Made by a program: the position numbers and the translations under genes. A stretch of 12,606 nt of DNA from an uncultured Eubacteriales bacterium (lineage in GTDB: Bacteria > Bacillota > Clostridia > Oscillospirales > Oscillospiraceae). Where the stretch lies: positions 1 to 12,606 of the forward strand of contig URNZ01000056.1 in assembly GCA_900549405.1 (NCBI GenBank). Reading direction: 5' to 3'. Of this stretch, positions 6,577 through 12,606 are shown in pieces. The number at the start of each line of letters is the position of its first letter. Position 1 is the first letter of the stretch. The notes under the pieces were generated by a model. It made no database searches. It was not told the DNA's origin and was given only the letters and a program-made list of their open reading frames with translations.

Positions 6577-6636
6577 TCACCTCCTCCCACAGTGGGAGGA
6601 GAACAAGAAGTATGTAGCTCCTCCCAAAGGAGGGGC
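6577..6636 (-). promoter_or_regulatory. Toxin mRNA leader hairpins that cover the ribosome binding site
   Basis: A perfect 9-bp stem, CTCCTCCCA with TGGGAGGAG (6581-6589 / 6593-6601, 3-nt loop), contains most of the toxin Shine-Dalgarno. Further upstream a second hairpin (6617-6624 with 6629-6636, 4-nt loop, one G-T pair) carries another CTCCTCC/GGAGG pair and could compete. The leader from about 6680 to 6571 is roughly 110 nt. This fits type I toxins whose translation is held down by structure in the primary mRNA. Confidence 0.7.
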
Positions 6637-6686
6637 CCCCGCCTACCGTCACTGGCAGCGCCAGCGCATATCCATGCGCCGGGGAT

Positions 6687-6715
6687 AGTATAACATGAAA
6701 TTCAAGATTTGGCAA
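6687..6715 (-). promoter_or_regulatory. Promoter of the toxin mRNA
   Basis: On the - strand, TTGCCA (6715-6710), a 17-nt spacer, then TATACT (6692-6687), five of six matches at each hexamer. The predicted start is near 6680, giving an mRNA of about 350 nt to the terminator at 6331. Confidence 0.8.
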
Positions 6716-6721
6716 TATGCG

Positions 6722-6762
6722 ACAAGCGGGGCGCCGGAAATTTTTCCCGGCGCCCCGCTTGT
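6722..6762 (-). terminator. Long inverted repeat after the Nudix gene, probable terminator
   Basis: A perfect 16-bp stem (6722-6737 with 6747-6762, 9-nt loop) starts 6 nt past the Nudix stop. It is GC-rich and well placed to end the operon, but no clean U-tract follows on the - strand, so termination efficiency is uncertain. It also separates that operon from the toxin promoter 7 nt further on. Confidence 0.6.
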
Positions 6763-6768
6763 TTCTGT

Positions 6769-7257
6769 TTATCGAATTTTCTCCCCGTTCAGCACGGCCT
6801 CCACCAGCTGGTCATCCTTGTCATAGCGCAGCTTCAGGGAGAAGAAGGGCACGTCCCGGGCCAGCAGGTCCAGGAAGATGGCGTCCCCCTCCCAGTGGGG
6901 CAGCTCCAGCAGGCGGGAGCGGGGGACCCACTCCAGCACGCCCTCGCTGCACTCCCCGATCTCCCCCGTCCAGCCGTCGGCGGTGAACAGGTGCATATAC
7001 TCCGTCACCCAACGCTCGGAGACAAAGGTGACGATGCCCCGGTATTGATACCGGGTCAGGTTCAGGCCGGTCTCCTCCCGGACCTCCCGCAGGAGGCAGT
7101 CCTCCGGGCTCTCGTCCGCCTCGAACTTGCCGCCCACGCCGATCCACTTGTCCTGGTTTACGTCGTTCTGCTTCTTCACCCGGTGGAGCATGAGATAGTC
7201 CTCCCCCCGGCGGAGGTAGCACAGGGTGGTGTTCACCGACTTTACGTCATATGCCAT
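6769..7257 (-). CDS. Nudix hydrolase, MutT/8-oxo-dGTP diphosphatase-like
   Basis: A cytoplasmic pyrophosphohydrolase of 162 residues. The Nudix box is complete: G43-x5-E49-x7-R57-E58-x2-E61-E62-x-G64, within GGKFEADESPEDCLLREVRE and the following ETGL. Sequences such as TLCYLRRGEDYLMLHR and NQDKWIGVGGKFE resemble the 8-oxo-dGTP diphosphatase group, which cleans oxidised nucleotides, but Nudix substrates are hard to assign from sequence. The ATG at 7257 follows AGAGGAGA. It is the last gene of the likely response regulator-kinase-HtrA operon, 38 nt after htrA, so it may belong to the same stress response. Confidence 0.9.
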   Translation of the reverse strand: MAYDVKSVNTTLCYLRRGEDYLMLHRVKKQNDVNQDKWIGVGGKFEADESPEDCLLREVREETGLNLTRYQYRGIVTFVSERWVTEYMHLFTADGWTGEIGECSEGVLEWVPRSRLLELPHWEGDAIFLDLLARDVPFFSLKLRYDKDDQLVEAVLNGEKIR

Positions 7258-7295
7258 GGCTTTCGGTCTCCTCTTATGTTTCTGTCTCTAATCGT

Positions 7296-8543
7296 TCAGT
7301 CATCCGGGTCGATGAGGGCCACGGATGCCGTATAGCTCTGCCCATCCCGCACATAGGTGAGGGACACGGCGTCCCCCGCGCCCAGGGATTGCTTTAACCG
7401 CACCAGGTCCTCCACCGCGTTCAGGCTCTGGCCGTTGGCGGCAATGAGCACGTCCCCGGCCCGCAGGCCCTGGGCATAGGCGTCGCTGGCCTTGTCCACG
7501 CTGTCCAATGTCAGACCGCCCCCCTGGGCCGGACGGGTGAGCACGGTGAAGCCGAAGATGCCCCGGCGGACGGTCTTTCCGGCGATGAGGGTGTCGGCCA
7601 CATACTTCACCCGGCGGGAGGGGATGGCAAAGCCAAGGGCCTCTGCCGAGCCGTCGTCGGTGACGATCTTCACGGTGGTGATGCCCACCACCTGGCCATA
7701 TTGATTGATGAGGGCCCCGCCGGAGTTGCCCATGTTGATGGCGGCGCTGGTCTGGATGAGAACCATAGACACCCCGTCCACGTCCACGTCCCGGTCCAGG
7801 GCGGAGACGATTCCGTCGGTGATGGTGGAGCGATAGCCCAGGGGGTCCCCGATGGCGGCCACGGGGTCGCCGCAGCGCAGGGCGAAGGAGTCCCCAAACT
7901 CCGCCGGGGTCAGGTCAGTGGCTTCCACTTTTAAGACGGCCAGGTCCTCGTTTGCGTCGAAGCCCACCAAGGCGGCATCCAGCACCCGGTTGTCTGAGCA
8001 GACCACCTGGACCTTGTCCGCCCCGGCCACCACGTGGGCGTTGGTGATGATATAGCCGTCGGAAGTGAGGACCACGCCGGTGCCGGTGGAATAGGACTTG
8101 GCGTCCTCCGCCTGGATGGACACCATAGAGGGCAGGTTCTTGTCATAGATCTGGGTATAGGTCAGCGTCTCTCCCGTGTCCAGGCGCAGCTCCACCGTCA
8201 CGCCGGCGCCCGTTGCGGCCCGGGGGATGGACGGGGGCGTGGTGTCCAGCTCCTCCTGGTCATAGTCCTGGTGATAGGAGTAGTCCCCGTCATCGCTGGG
8301 CAGCAGCTGCACCGGCCACAAGGACTCCATCACGGCGCTGATGGCCACCAGAGAGATGAGCAGGGCGGCCAGGCCCATGCAGATGGGCAGAGAGAACCGC
8401 CGCTTCCGCCGCCGGGGGCGGAGCACCGGGCGGGGCGGGACATACCGGGGCGGCATGGCTCCGGGAGAACCGGGCTGGGGGCCGGAGCGCTCCCAGGGGC
8501 CGCCCTGCCACAGGTCGCGGTTTTGCTCTTCTCGCTCGTCCAT
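7296..8543 (-). CDS. htrA: Membrane-anchored HtrA/DegP-like serine protease with PDZ domain
   Basis: A 415-residue S1C-family protease acting outside the membrane on misfolded or damaged secreted proteins. The order is a Pro/Arg-rich cytoplasmic tail (1-50), one membrane anchor (about 51-73), an acidic linker (about 83-100), a trypsin-like domain with the triad His170 (TNAHVV), Asp200 (ANEDLAVL) and Ser274 (MGNSGGAL), then a C-terminal PDZ domain (about 330-412) with QGLRAGDVLIAANGQ. The catalytic triad is complete. The start has AAAGGAGG upstream. It follows the sensor kinase by 37 nt, and in Bacillus the CssRS pair controls htrA in secretion stress, so a similar quality-control role is likely here. 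Exact equivalence to HtrA, HtrB or HtrC is not resolved. Confidence 0.93.
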   Translation of the reverse strand: MDEREEQNRDLWQGGPWERSGPQPGSPGAMPPRYVPPRPVLRPRRRKRRFSLPICMGLAALLISLVAISAVMESLWPVQLLPSDDGDYSYHQDYDQEELDTTPPSIPRAATGAGVTVELRLDTGETLTYTQIYDKNLPSMVSIQAEDAKSYSTGTGVVLTSDGYIITNAHVVAGADKVQVVCSDNRVLDAALVGFDANEDLAVLKVEATDLTPAEFGDSFALRCGDPVAAIGDPLGYRSTITDGIVSALDRDVDVDGVSMVLIQTSAAINMGNSGGALINQYGQVVGITTVKIVTDDGSAEALGFAIPSRRVKYVADTLIAGKTVRRGIFGFTVLTRPAQGGGLTLDSVDKASDAYAQGLRAGDVLIAANGQSLNAVEDLVRLKQSLGAGDAVSLTYVRDGQSYTASVALIDPDD

Positions 8544-8580
8544 GGCGCGCGCCTCCTTTCGGCTTTTTGTTTTCTGGCCC

Positions 8581-10020
8581 TCAGGCCAGGGTGAGGGTAA
8601 AGGTGAACCGGGTCACGCCGTCCTCGCTGGTGACGGTGATGTTCTCCTTCAGTTTATTCAGAATGGTCTTGACGATATACAGGCCCAGGCCCACGCCCTC
8701 CCGGTCCATGGAGCGGGAGTAGTCCGCCTTGTGGAAGCGGTCAAACAGCAATGGCAGCTCGTCCGGGGGGATCGTCGCCCCCAGGTTCTGCACGGTGGTG
8801 TATGCCTTGCCGTCCTTTTTGGATATCTGCACGGTGATGGTGCTGCCCTCCGGGGCGAACTTGGCGGCGTTGTCCACCAGGTTATAGCAGACCTGGGTGA
8901 TGGAGTCCGGGTCGCCCCACACCATCAGCTTGTCGTCGGGCATCTGCACGTCCACGTCCAGCTTCCGCCCGGTGATCTTGGTCTCCAGGCTGATGAGCAC
9001 CTGGCTGACCACCTCGGTCAGGTCAAACTGTTCCTGGGCGGTGACGGTGTCCTCCGCCAGGGCGTTCAGCCGGGACAGGTCCAGCATCCGCCGCACCAGA
9101 CGGGACAGCCGCCGGGTCTCTGACACGATGATTTGGAGAGACTCCCGCTCCCGCTCCGGGGGGATGGTCCCGTCCAGAATGCCCTCGGCAAAGCCGGAGA
9201 TGGTGGTCATGGGGGTCTTCAGCTCGTGGGACACGTTGGCGATGAACTCTGACCGCTGGCTCTCCACCTTGGCCAGGGAGTTTGCCATGGTGTTGAAGGA
9301 CTCGGCCAGGGTGCTGATCTCGTCGCACCGGCCCTCATAGCCGGTGACCCGCACGTCGAACTCCCCCCGGCCAAACTTTCGGGCGGCCTCGGCCATCTCG
9401 TTCAGGGGCCGGGCCTGGTGGGCGGAGGTGAGGGTGCTGGCAATGACAGAGATGATGAGCACCACCACGGCGGAGAAGAAGAAGATGGTGGCCATGGCCG
9501 ACCACATCTCCGCCAGGCTGGAGGCGTCTGCCGACACCAGGACCAGTCCCTCCACCACCGTCCGCCCGGACAGGGTCATGGCGGCCACGGGCAGGGCGGC
9601 CACATAGCGCCGCTCGGGATAGACCCCGTCTAAATTGGTCATGCCGGTGTAGTCCCCGTCGTGGAGCACCTGGTCCACCACCGCCTTGGGCAGACAGGTG
9701 TTCTCATAGTCATAGAGGTGGTCCCCGTCGGTGGCATAGATGATCTCCCCGTCGGGGTTGGTGACGATGACATAGGAGTCGGAGATGCGGGCGATGGAGG
9801 CCACATAGTTGCTGTAGATCTTGTCCTGGATGCTGTCATACTGCTGGTAATAGGACGCGGTGAACGTGGCGATATAGCTGGCGTTGCGGGCCATGGCGTC
9901 CCGCTTTTCCGAGATGATATAGCGGTAAGACAGCAGCATGAAGGCGGTGGACAGCAGGGTGAAGGACAGCACCATCACCCCCACCATCATGGTCAGCTGG
10001 CGTTTATAAAGGGATCGCAT
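8581..10020 (-). CDS. Sensor histidine kinase of a two-component system
   Basis: A 479-residue membrane kinase. TM1 (about 10-33), an extracytoplasmic sensor region of about 140 residues (36-173), and TM2 (about 176-197) precede a HAMP linker (about 198-252), a HisKA domain with the phospho-acceptor His265 in SHELKTP, and a HATPase_c domain with the N-box NLVDNAAKF (N384), an F-box-like LLFDRFHKAD and G-box EGVGLGLYIV. All kinase motifs are present. There is no PAS domain, which argues against it being WalK itself. AGGAGG lies 9 nt before the ATG. It is encoded 46 nt after the response regulator and before htrA, so its likely output is that regulator and its theme envelope stress. The signal is unknown. 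Confidence 0.95.
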   Translation of the reverse strand: MRSLYKRQLTMMVGVMVLSFTLLSTAFMLLSYRYIISEKRDAMARNASYIATFTASYYQQYDSIQDKIYSNYVASIARISDSYVIVTNPDGEIIYATDGDHLYDYENTCLPKAVVDQVLHDGDYTGMTNLDGVYPERRYVAALPVAAMTLSGRTVVEGLVLVSADASSLAEMWSAMATIFFFSAVVVLIISVIASTLTSAHQARPLNEMAEAARKFGRGEFDVRVTGYEGRCDEISTLAESFNTMANSLAKVESQRSEFIANVSHELKTPMTTISGFAEGILDGTIPPERERESLQIIVSETRRLSRLVRRMLDLSRLNALAEDTVTAQEQFDLTEVVSQVLISLETKITGRKLDVDVQMPDDKLMVWGDPDSITQVCYNLVDNAAKFAPEGSTITVQISKKDGKAYTTVQNLGATIPPDELPLLFDRFHKADYSRSMDREGVGLGLYIVKTILNKLKENITVTSEDGVTRFTFTLTLA

Positions 10021-10066
10021 AGGGATCGCCTCCTGGTGTTAAGGATCGGGTCAGGGGAGCGCAGGG

Positions 10067-10759
10067 TCAGGTCCCGCCGCCCACCTCGAACTTATAGCCC
10101 ACGCCCCACACGGTCTTCAGCCGCCACTGGTCGCTGACGCCCTCCAGCTTCTCCCGCAGGCGCTTGATGTGCACGTCCACGGTGCGGCTGTCGCCGAAGT
10201 AGTCAAAGCCCCACACCTCGTCCAGCAGCTGGTTCCGGGTGAACACCCGGTTGGGGGCGGAGGCCAGGTGATAGAGCAGCTCCAGCTCCTTGGGGGGCGT
10301 GTCCACCCGCTTGCCGTCTACCAGCAGCTCATAGGAGTCCAGATTGATGACCAGCTTGTCAAAGGACAGCTTTTTCTCCGTCTGCTCCTCCTCACCGCCG
10401 GTACGGCGGAGGACGGCGTGGATGCGGGCCAGGACCTCCTTCATCTCAAAGGGCTTGACGATATAGTCGTCCGCGCCCCCCTCTAATCCGGTGACCTTGT
10501 CCTCGGTCTCGCCCTTGGCGGTGAGCATGATGACGGGGGTCTTGTCGTGCTCCCGGATCTTCTTCAGCACGCCCCAGCCGTCCATCACGGGCAGCATGAT
10601 GTCCAGCAGAACTAAATCGGGCTGGAAGGAGCGGAACAGCTCCACCCCCTTGCCGCCGTCGCCCGCCACCTGGGTCTCAAAGCCCTCCTTCTCCAGATAG
10701 AGGTGCAGCAGCTCGGCAATGTTGCCGTCGTCCTCTACGATCAAGACTTTCTTTGCCAT
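10067..10759 (-). CDS. OmpR/PhoB-family response regulator
   Basis: A DNA-binding response regulator of 230 residues, partner of the kinase downstream. The receiver domain has the acidic pair D10/D11 (VEDD), the phospho-acceptor Asp53 (LLDIMLPVMDG), Thr80 (MLTAKGE) and Lys102 (DDYIVKPF). The C-terminal winged helix reads ELELLYHLASAPNRVFTRNQ, LLDEVWGFDYFGDSRTVDVH and IKRLREKLE, as in PhoB/ArlR-type proteins. I start at ATG 10759 (MAKKVLIVEDD). The in-frame ATG at 10774 overlaps GGAGGAG, which is better read as the ribosome binding site for 10759. Its leader carries paired TTTACA/TTCACC boxes, suggesting autoregulation. The specific orthologue (CssR, ArlR, SrrA and others) cannot be settled by eye. 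Confidence 0.95.
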   Translation of the reverse strand: MAKKVLIVEDDGNIAELLHLYLEKEGFETQVAGDGGKGVELFRSFQPDLVLLDIMLPVMDGWGVLKKIREHDKTPVIMLTAKGETEDKVTGLEGGADDYIVKPFEMKEVLARIHAVLRRTGGEEEQTEKKLSFDKLVINLDSYELLVDGKRVDTPPKELELLYHLASAPNRVFTRNQLLDEVWGFDYFGDSRTVDVHIKRLREKLEGVSDQWRLKTVWGVGYKFEVGGGT

Positions 10760-10873
10760 GAAGGTCTCCTCCATTTCTCGTTTGTCTCGTTTGTCGTTTT
10801 TCAGGCAGATGGGAACTCCCGTGTCCGGGAGGAACAGATCTTATGCGCTTGCGCTGTTTCATGTACGCTATTT

Positions 10874-10915
10874 ATTGTAACACGAACCGGGGCGCTTGGG
10901 TGAACATTTTGTAAA
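10874..10915 (-). promoter_or_regulatory. Promoter of the two-component/htrA operon with PhoB-like direct repeats
   Basis: On the - strand an extended -10, TG-T-TACAAT (10882-10874), has no good -35. Nineteen nt upstream of the hexamer lie TTTACA (10915-10910) and TTCACC (10904-10899), an 11-bp period as in Pho boxes bound by OmpR/PhoB-family dimers. A missing -35 replaced by activator boxes is typical of such promoters. The start would be near 10867, giving a leader of about 108 nt. Confidence 0.6.
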
Positions 10916-10917
10916 AA

Positions 10918-12126
10918 TCAGCCCCGCCCCCGCCAGATGGCCCTTGTCTGCTCCGGGTCGGGGGACTTGATATAGGGGTGGTCGATCTGGATCACCGGGT
11001 AATACCGGGGGGAGAGCTTTTTCAGCTGCCAGCCCACCTCGGTGGACACCTGCCGGTCCGTCAGGCGGAAGCCATAGGGCACCTCGATGTCGAAGATCAG
11101 GTTGGTGTGGATGGGGCCGGGGGTCATGCGGAAGTCGTGGATGGACAGGGCGGGGTCCAGGTCATGGACCACCTGCTCCACCTGTAAGCGCAGCTTGGCG
11201 GTGCGCTCGTCGCACACCACCGGGTCCATATGGATCACCGTGTCGATGCCGTGGCGGGCCCGCAGCTCCCGCTCGATGTGGTCGATAATGTCGTGGATCT
11301 CCAGCAGGTTCTCGTCGGCGGGCACCTCCGCGTGGAAGGACATCATGGCCCGGCCCGGGCCATAGTCGTGATAGACCAGGTCGTGGATGCCCAGAATTTT
11401 GTCGTGGCCCAGGACGATGCGGTCAATGTCAGCGGCCAGCTCCGGGTCCATGGGCCGGCCCAGCAGGGGGGCCAGGGTGGCCTGGGCGGCCTCCCACCCG
11501 GTCTTTAAGATCAGCACCGCGACGAGAAGGCCCGCCGCCCCGTCGATGGGCAGCCGGGTCCACTGGCCGACGATGGCAGACAGCAGCACCGCCCCGGTGG
11601 AGGCCATGTCCGACAGGGCGTCCGCCGCCGTGGCCGCCATGGCCTGAGAGTCGATGGCCCGGCCCAGGGCCCGGTTAAAGACAAAGATCCACAGCTTGAT
11701 GAGGATGGCCGCCGCCAGGATGACCAGGGTCAGCAGGCTCATCTGCACGTTCTGGGGCCGGAGCAGGGCCTCCACAGACGACCTGCCGATCTCCACCCCC
11801 ATAAGCAGCACCGCCAGGGACACCAGCAGGCCGGTGATGTATTCGATGCGTCCGTGGCCAAAGGGGTGGTCGGCATCGGCCTGCTGCCCCGCCAGGCGGA
11901 AACCCACCAGCGTGACCACCGACGTGGCCGCGTCAGACAGGTTGTTCACCGCGTCGGCCACCATAGCCACCGAACCGGACAAAATGCCCGCCAGCAGTTT
12001 TCCGGCAAACAGCAGCAGATTCAGGCCGATGCCCATGCCGCCGGAGATGGCTCCGCAGCGGCGGCGGACATCCGGGTCCTTGGGGTCCCCGCCCCGGAGA
12101 CAAAGGCCAATCAATTTTTTCAGCAT
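10918..12126 (-). CDS. Cation diffusion facilitator transporter, probable Mn(II) exporter
   Basis: A 402-residue inner-membrane metal/proton antiporter of the CDF family. Six membrane spans (about 30-212) contain GSVAMVADAVNNLSD in TM2, the loop HPFGHGRIEYI, and AATAADALSDMAST in TM5, followed by the first cytoplasmic CDF domain (about 215-305) and an extra C-terminal domain of roughly 90 residues. By alignment to YiiP the transport site would be N61/D65 (TM2) and D169/D173 (TM5). Having Asp where Zn transporters have His in TM5 is linked in the literature to manganese, as in MntE. GGGAGG precedes the ATG by 5 nt. No terminator is seen between it and the response regulator, whose promoter abuts its stop codon, so some readthrough is possible. 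The Mn call is inference. Confidence 0.92.
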   Translation of the reverse strand: MLKKLIGLCLRGGDPKDPDVRRRCGAISGGMGIGLNLLLFAGKLLAGILSGSVAMVADAVNNLSDAATSVVTLVGFRLAGQQADADHPFGHGRIEYITGLLVSLAVLLMGVEIGRSSVEALLRPQNVQMSLLTLVILAAAILIKLWIFVFNRALGRAIDSQAMAATAADALSDMASTGAVLLSAIVGQWTRLPIDGAAGLLVAVLILKTGWEAAQATLAPLLGRPMDPELAADIDRIVLGHDKILGIHDLVYHDYGPGRAMMSFHAEVPADENLLEIHDIIDHIERELRARHGIDTVIHMDPVVCDERTAKLRLQVEQVVHDLDPALSIHDFRMTPGPIHTNLIFDIEVPYGFRLTDRQVSTEVGWQLKKLSPRYYPVIQIDHPYIKSPDPEQTRAIWRGRG

Positions 12127-12179
12127 GTGCGCCTCCCTTTCTGTGAGAGGGGGTCAAAACGCCCCGCTGCACGCCTTGT

Positions 12180-12209
12180 ATTATCCCATACAATGGGAAG
12201 GTCCGTCAA
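12180..12209 (-). promoter_or_regulatory. Promoter of the CDF gene
   Basis: On the - strand, TTGACG (12209-12204), an 18-nt spacer, then GATAAT (12185-12180), with TG one base before it (extended -10). The start would be near 12173, leaving a leader of about 47 nt, too short to hold a yybP-ykoY manganese riboswitch. Confidence 0.75.
12184..12198. promoter_or_regulatory. Inverted repeat inside the CDF promoter spacer
   Basis: TCCCAT-ACA-ATGGGA is perfect and lies between the -35 and -10, touching the -10. A repressor bound here would block the polymerase. Short, so chance is possible; no known metalloregulator consensus is claimed. Confidence 0.4.
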
Positions 12210-12254
12210 GAAAGTTTCTGGGGCAGTGGGTCAATGGCGGCGTGCATCGTTTTA

Positions 12255-12313
12255 TTCACAAAAAGTTCACGGGAAGGTCACGATTTTGCCGCAATTATCC
12301 TTTATCCTATGCT
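12255..12313 (+). promoter_or_regulatory. Three 11-bp-spaced TTCAC boxes before a weak promoter
   Basis: TTCACA (12255-12260), TTCACG (12266-12271) and GTCACG (12277-12282) repeat with an exact 11-bp period. Twenty nt after the last box is TATCCT (12303-12308). An alternative reading is TTGCCG (12286-12291), 16 nt, TATGCT (12308-12313). The boxes resemble those upstream of the response regulator. No protein gene follows in the window, and the rest of 12210-12374 shows no ORF I would call. Confidence 0.4.
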
Positions 12314-12374
12314 TGTACCAAACGAAATGACCTACCTCTTTTTTCTCCCTCTCCTTTTTTCAAACACACACAGG

Positions 12375-12412
12375 CAGAAGACCCTGACCCCTACCCCGGT
12401 CAGGGTCTTCTG
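12375..12412. terminator. 15-bp terminator-like hairpin without an adjacent gene
   Basis: CAGAAGACCCTGACC (12375-12389) pairs perfectly with 12398-12412 around an 8-nt loop. The downstream + strand tail (TCGTCTTG) is only mildly U-rich, and the - strand side lacks a U-tract. It could end a short + strand RNA starting near 12315, or a leftward gene beyond the window. Confidence 0.5.
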
Positions 12413-12450
12413 TCGTCTTGCGCCAAGCAGTTCGTTTCTGCGTCCATCAG

Positions 12451-12606
12451 CCTCCCTTGTCAAAGGGAGGTGGCACGGGCGCAGCCCGTGACGGAAGGAT
12501 TCCGACCACAGGAAAGCTATCTTGGAAACGGAATCCCTCAGTCAGCTTCGCTGCCAGCTAGCCCTATCCCTTTTGTCCCTTCGGGACATTTCCCCTTGAT
12601 AAGGGG
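12451..12606. repeat. Long multi-hairpin intergenic repeat, reaching the window edge
   Basis: A chain of perfect stems: CCTCCCTT/AAGGGAGG (12451-12458, 12463-12470), CACGGGC-GCA-GCCCGTG (12474-12490), GGATTCCG/CGGAATCC (12497-12504, 12529-12536), TGTCCC-TTC-GGGACA (12574-12588) and CCCCTT-GAT-AAGGGG (12592-12606). The first two stems match the plan of the short copy at 3004-3046 with changed bases. The first and last stems are alike and may be its ends. No ORF. It resembles the dispersed hairpin repeats I associate with Oscillospiraceae genomes. Confidence 0.65.

Noticed and set aside
6433..6693. 86-codon + strand frame through the toxin region
   Set aside because: The antisense RNA terminator interrupts it, it has no ribosome binding site, and its content is the reverse of the toxin gene and leader hairpins.
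12127..12200. Manganese riboswitch (yybP-ykoY) upstream of the CDF gene
   Set aside because: The predicted leader is only about 47 nt and shows no such fold.

Overview
The window is GC-rich (roughly 60% or more by eye), tightly packed bacterial DNA. It looks like a high-GC gut clostridium of the Oscillospiraceae type (Flavonifractor/Pseudoflavonifractor/Lawsonibacter-like). The evidence is the murA-walJ-rlmH order, Gram-positive style two-component and HtrA genes, AGGAGG ribosome binding sites, a clostridial holin-like toxin locus, and short hairpin repeats of a type I associate with these genomes. The genus is a guess.

Layout. (1) 1-2349, + strand: the 3' part of murA (cell-wall precursor synthesis), then walJ (MBL-fold protein) and rlmH (23S rRNA methyltransferase), the last two overlapping by 7 nt. 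A bidirectional terminator (2354-2391) separates them from rpiB (2406-2846, -), which has its own good promoter. (2) 2947-3143: intergenic DNA with a two-stem repeat and a 61-nt REPIN-like double palindrome. (3) 3144-6274, - strand: a Crp/Fnr-family regulator followed by an overlapping NitT/TauT-type ABC transporter operon (lipoprotein, permease, ATPase) of unknown substrate. (4) 6275-6720: an AT-richer island that appears to hold a complete type I toxin-antitoxin module. It has a 31-residue holin-like toxin on the - strand, an antisense RNA from a near-perfect promoter on the + strand, separate terminators, and a leader hairpin that covers the toxin's ribosome binding site. No published description of this copy is known to me, but the architecture follows TxpA/RatA and BsrG/SR4. 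(5) 6722-10917, - strand: a likely operon of OmpR-type response regulator, sensor kinase, HtrA-like membrane protease and Nudix hydrolase, resembling an envelope- or secretion-stress module. (6) 10918-12209, - strand: a cation diffusion facilitator with a Mn-type metal site, with its promoter. (7) 12210-12606: no protein gene seen. It holds three TTCAC-type boxes at an 11-bp period, a possible + strand promoter, a 15-bp hairpin, and a long multi-hairpin repeat that reaches the window edge.

How the parts connect. The response-regulator promoter carries two TTTACA/TTCACC boxes at 11-bp spacing, 19 nt before its -10. Similar boxes lie 20 nt before a weak -10 in the region beyond the CDF gene. 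This suggests, by inference only, that the regulator controls itself and a small transcript or gene there. The Crp-like regulator has a palindrome over its own predicted transcription start, which suggests autoregulation of the transporter operon.
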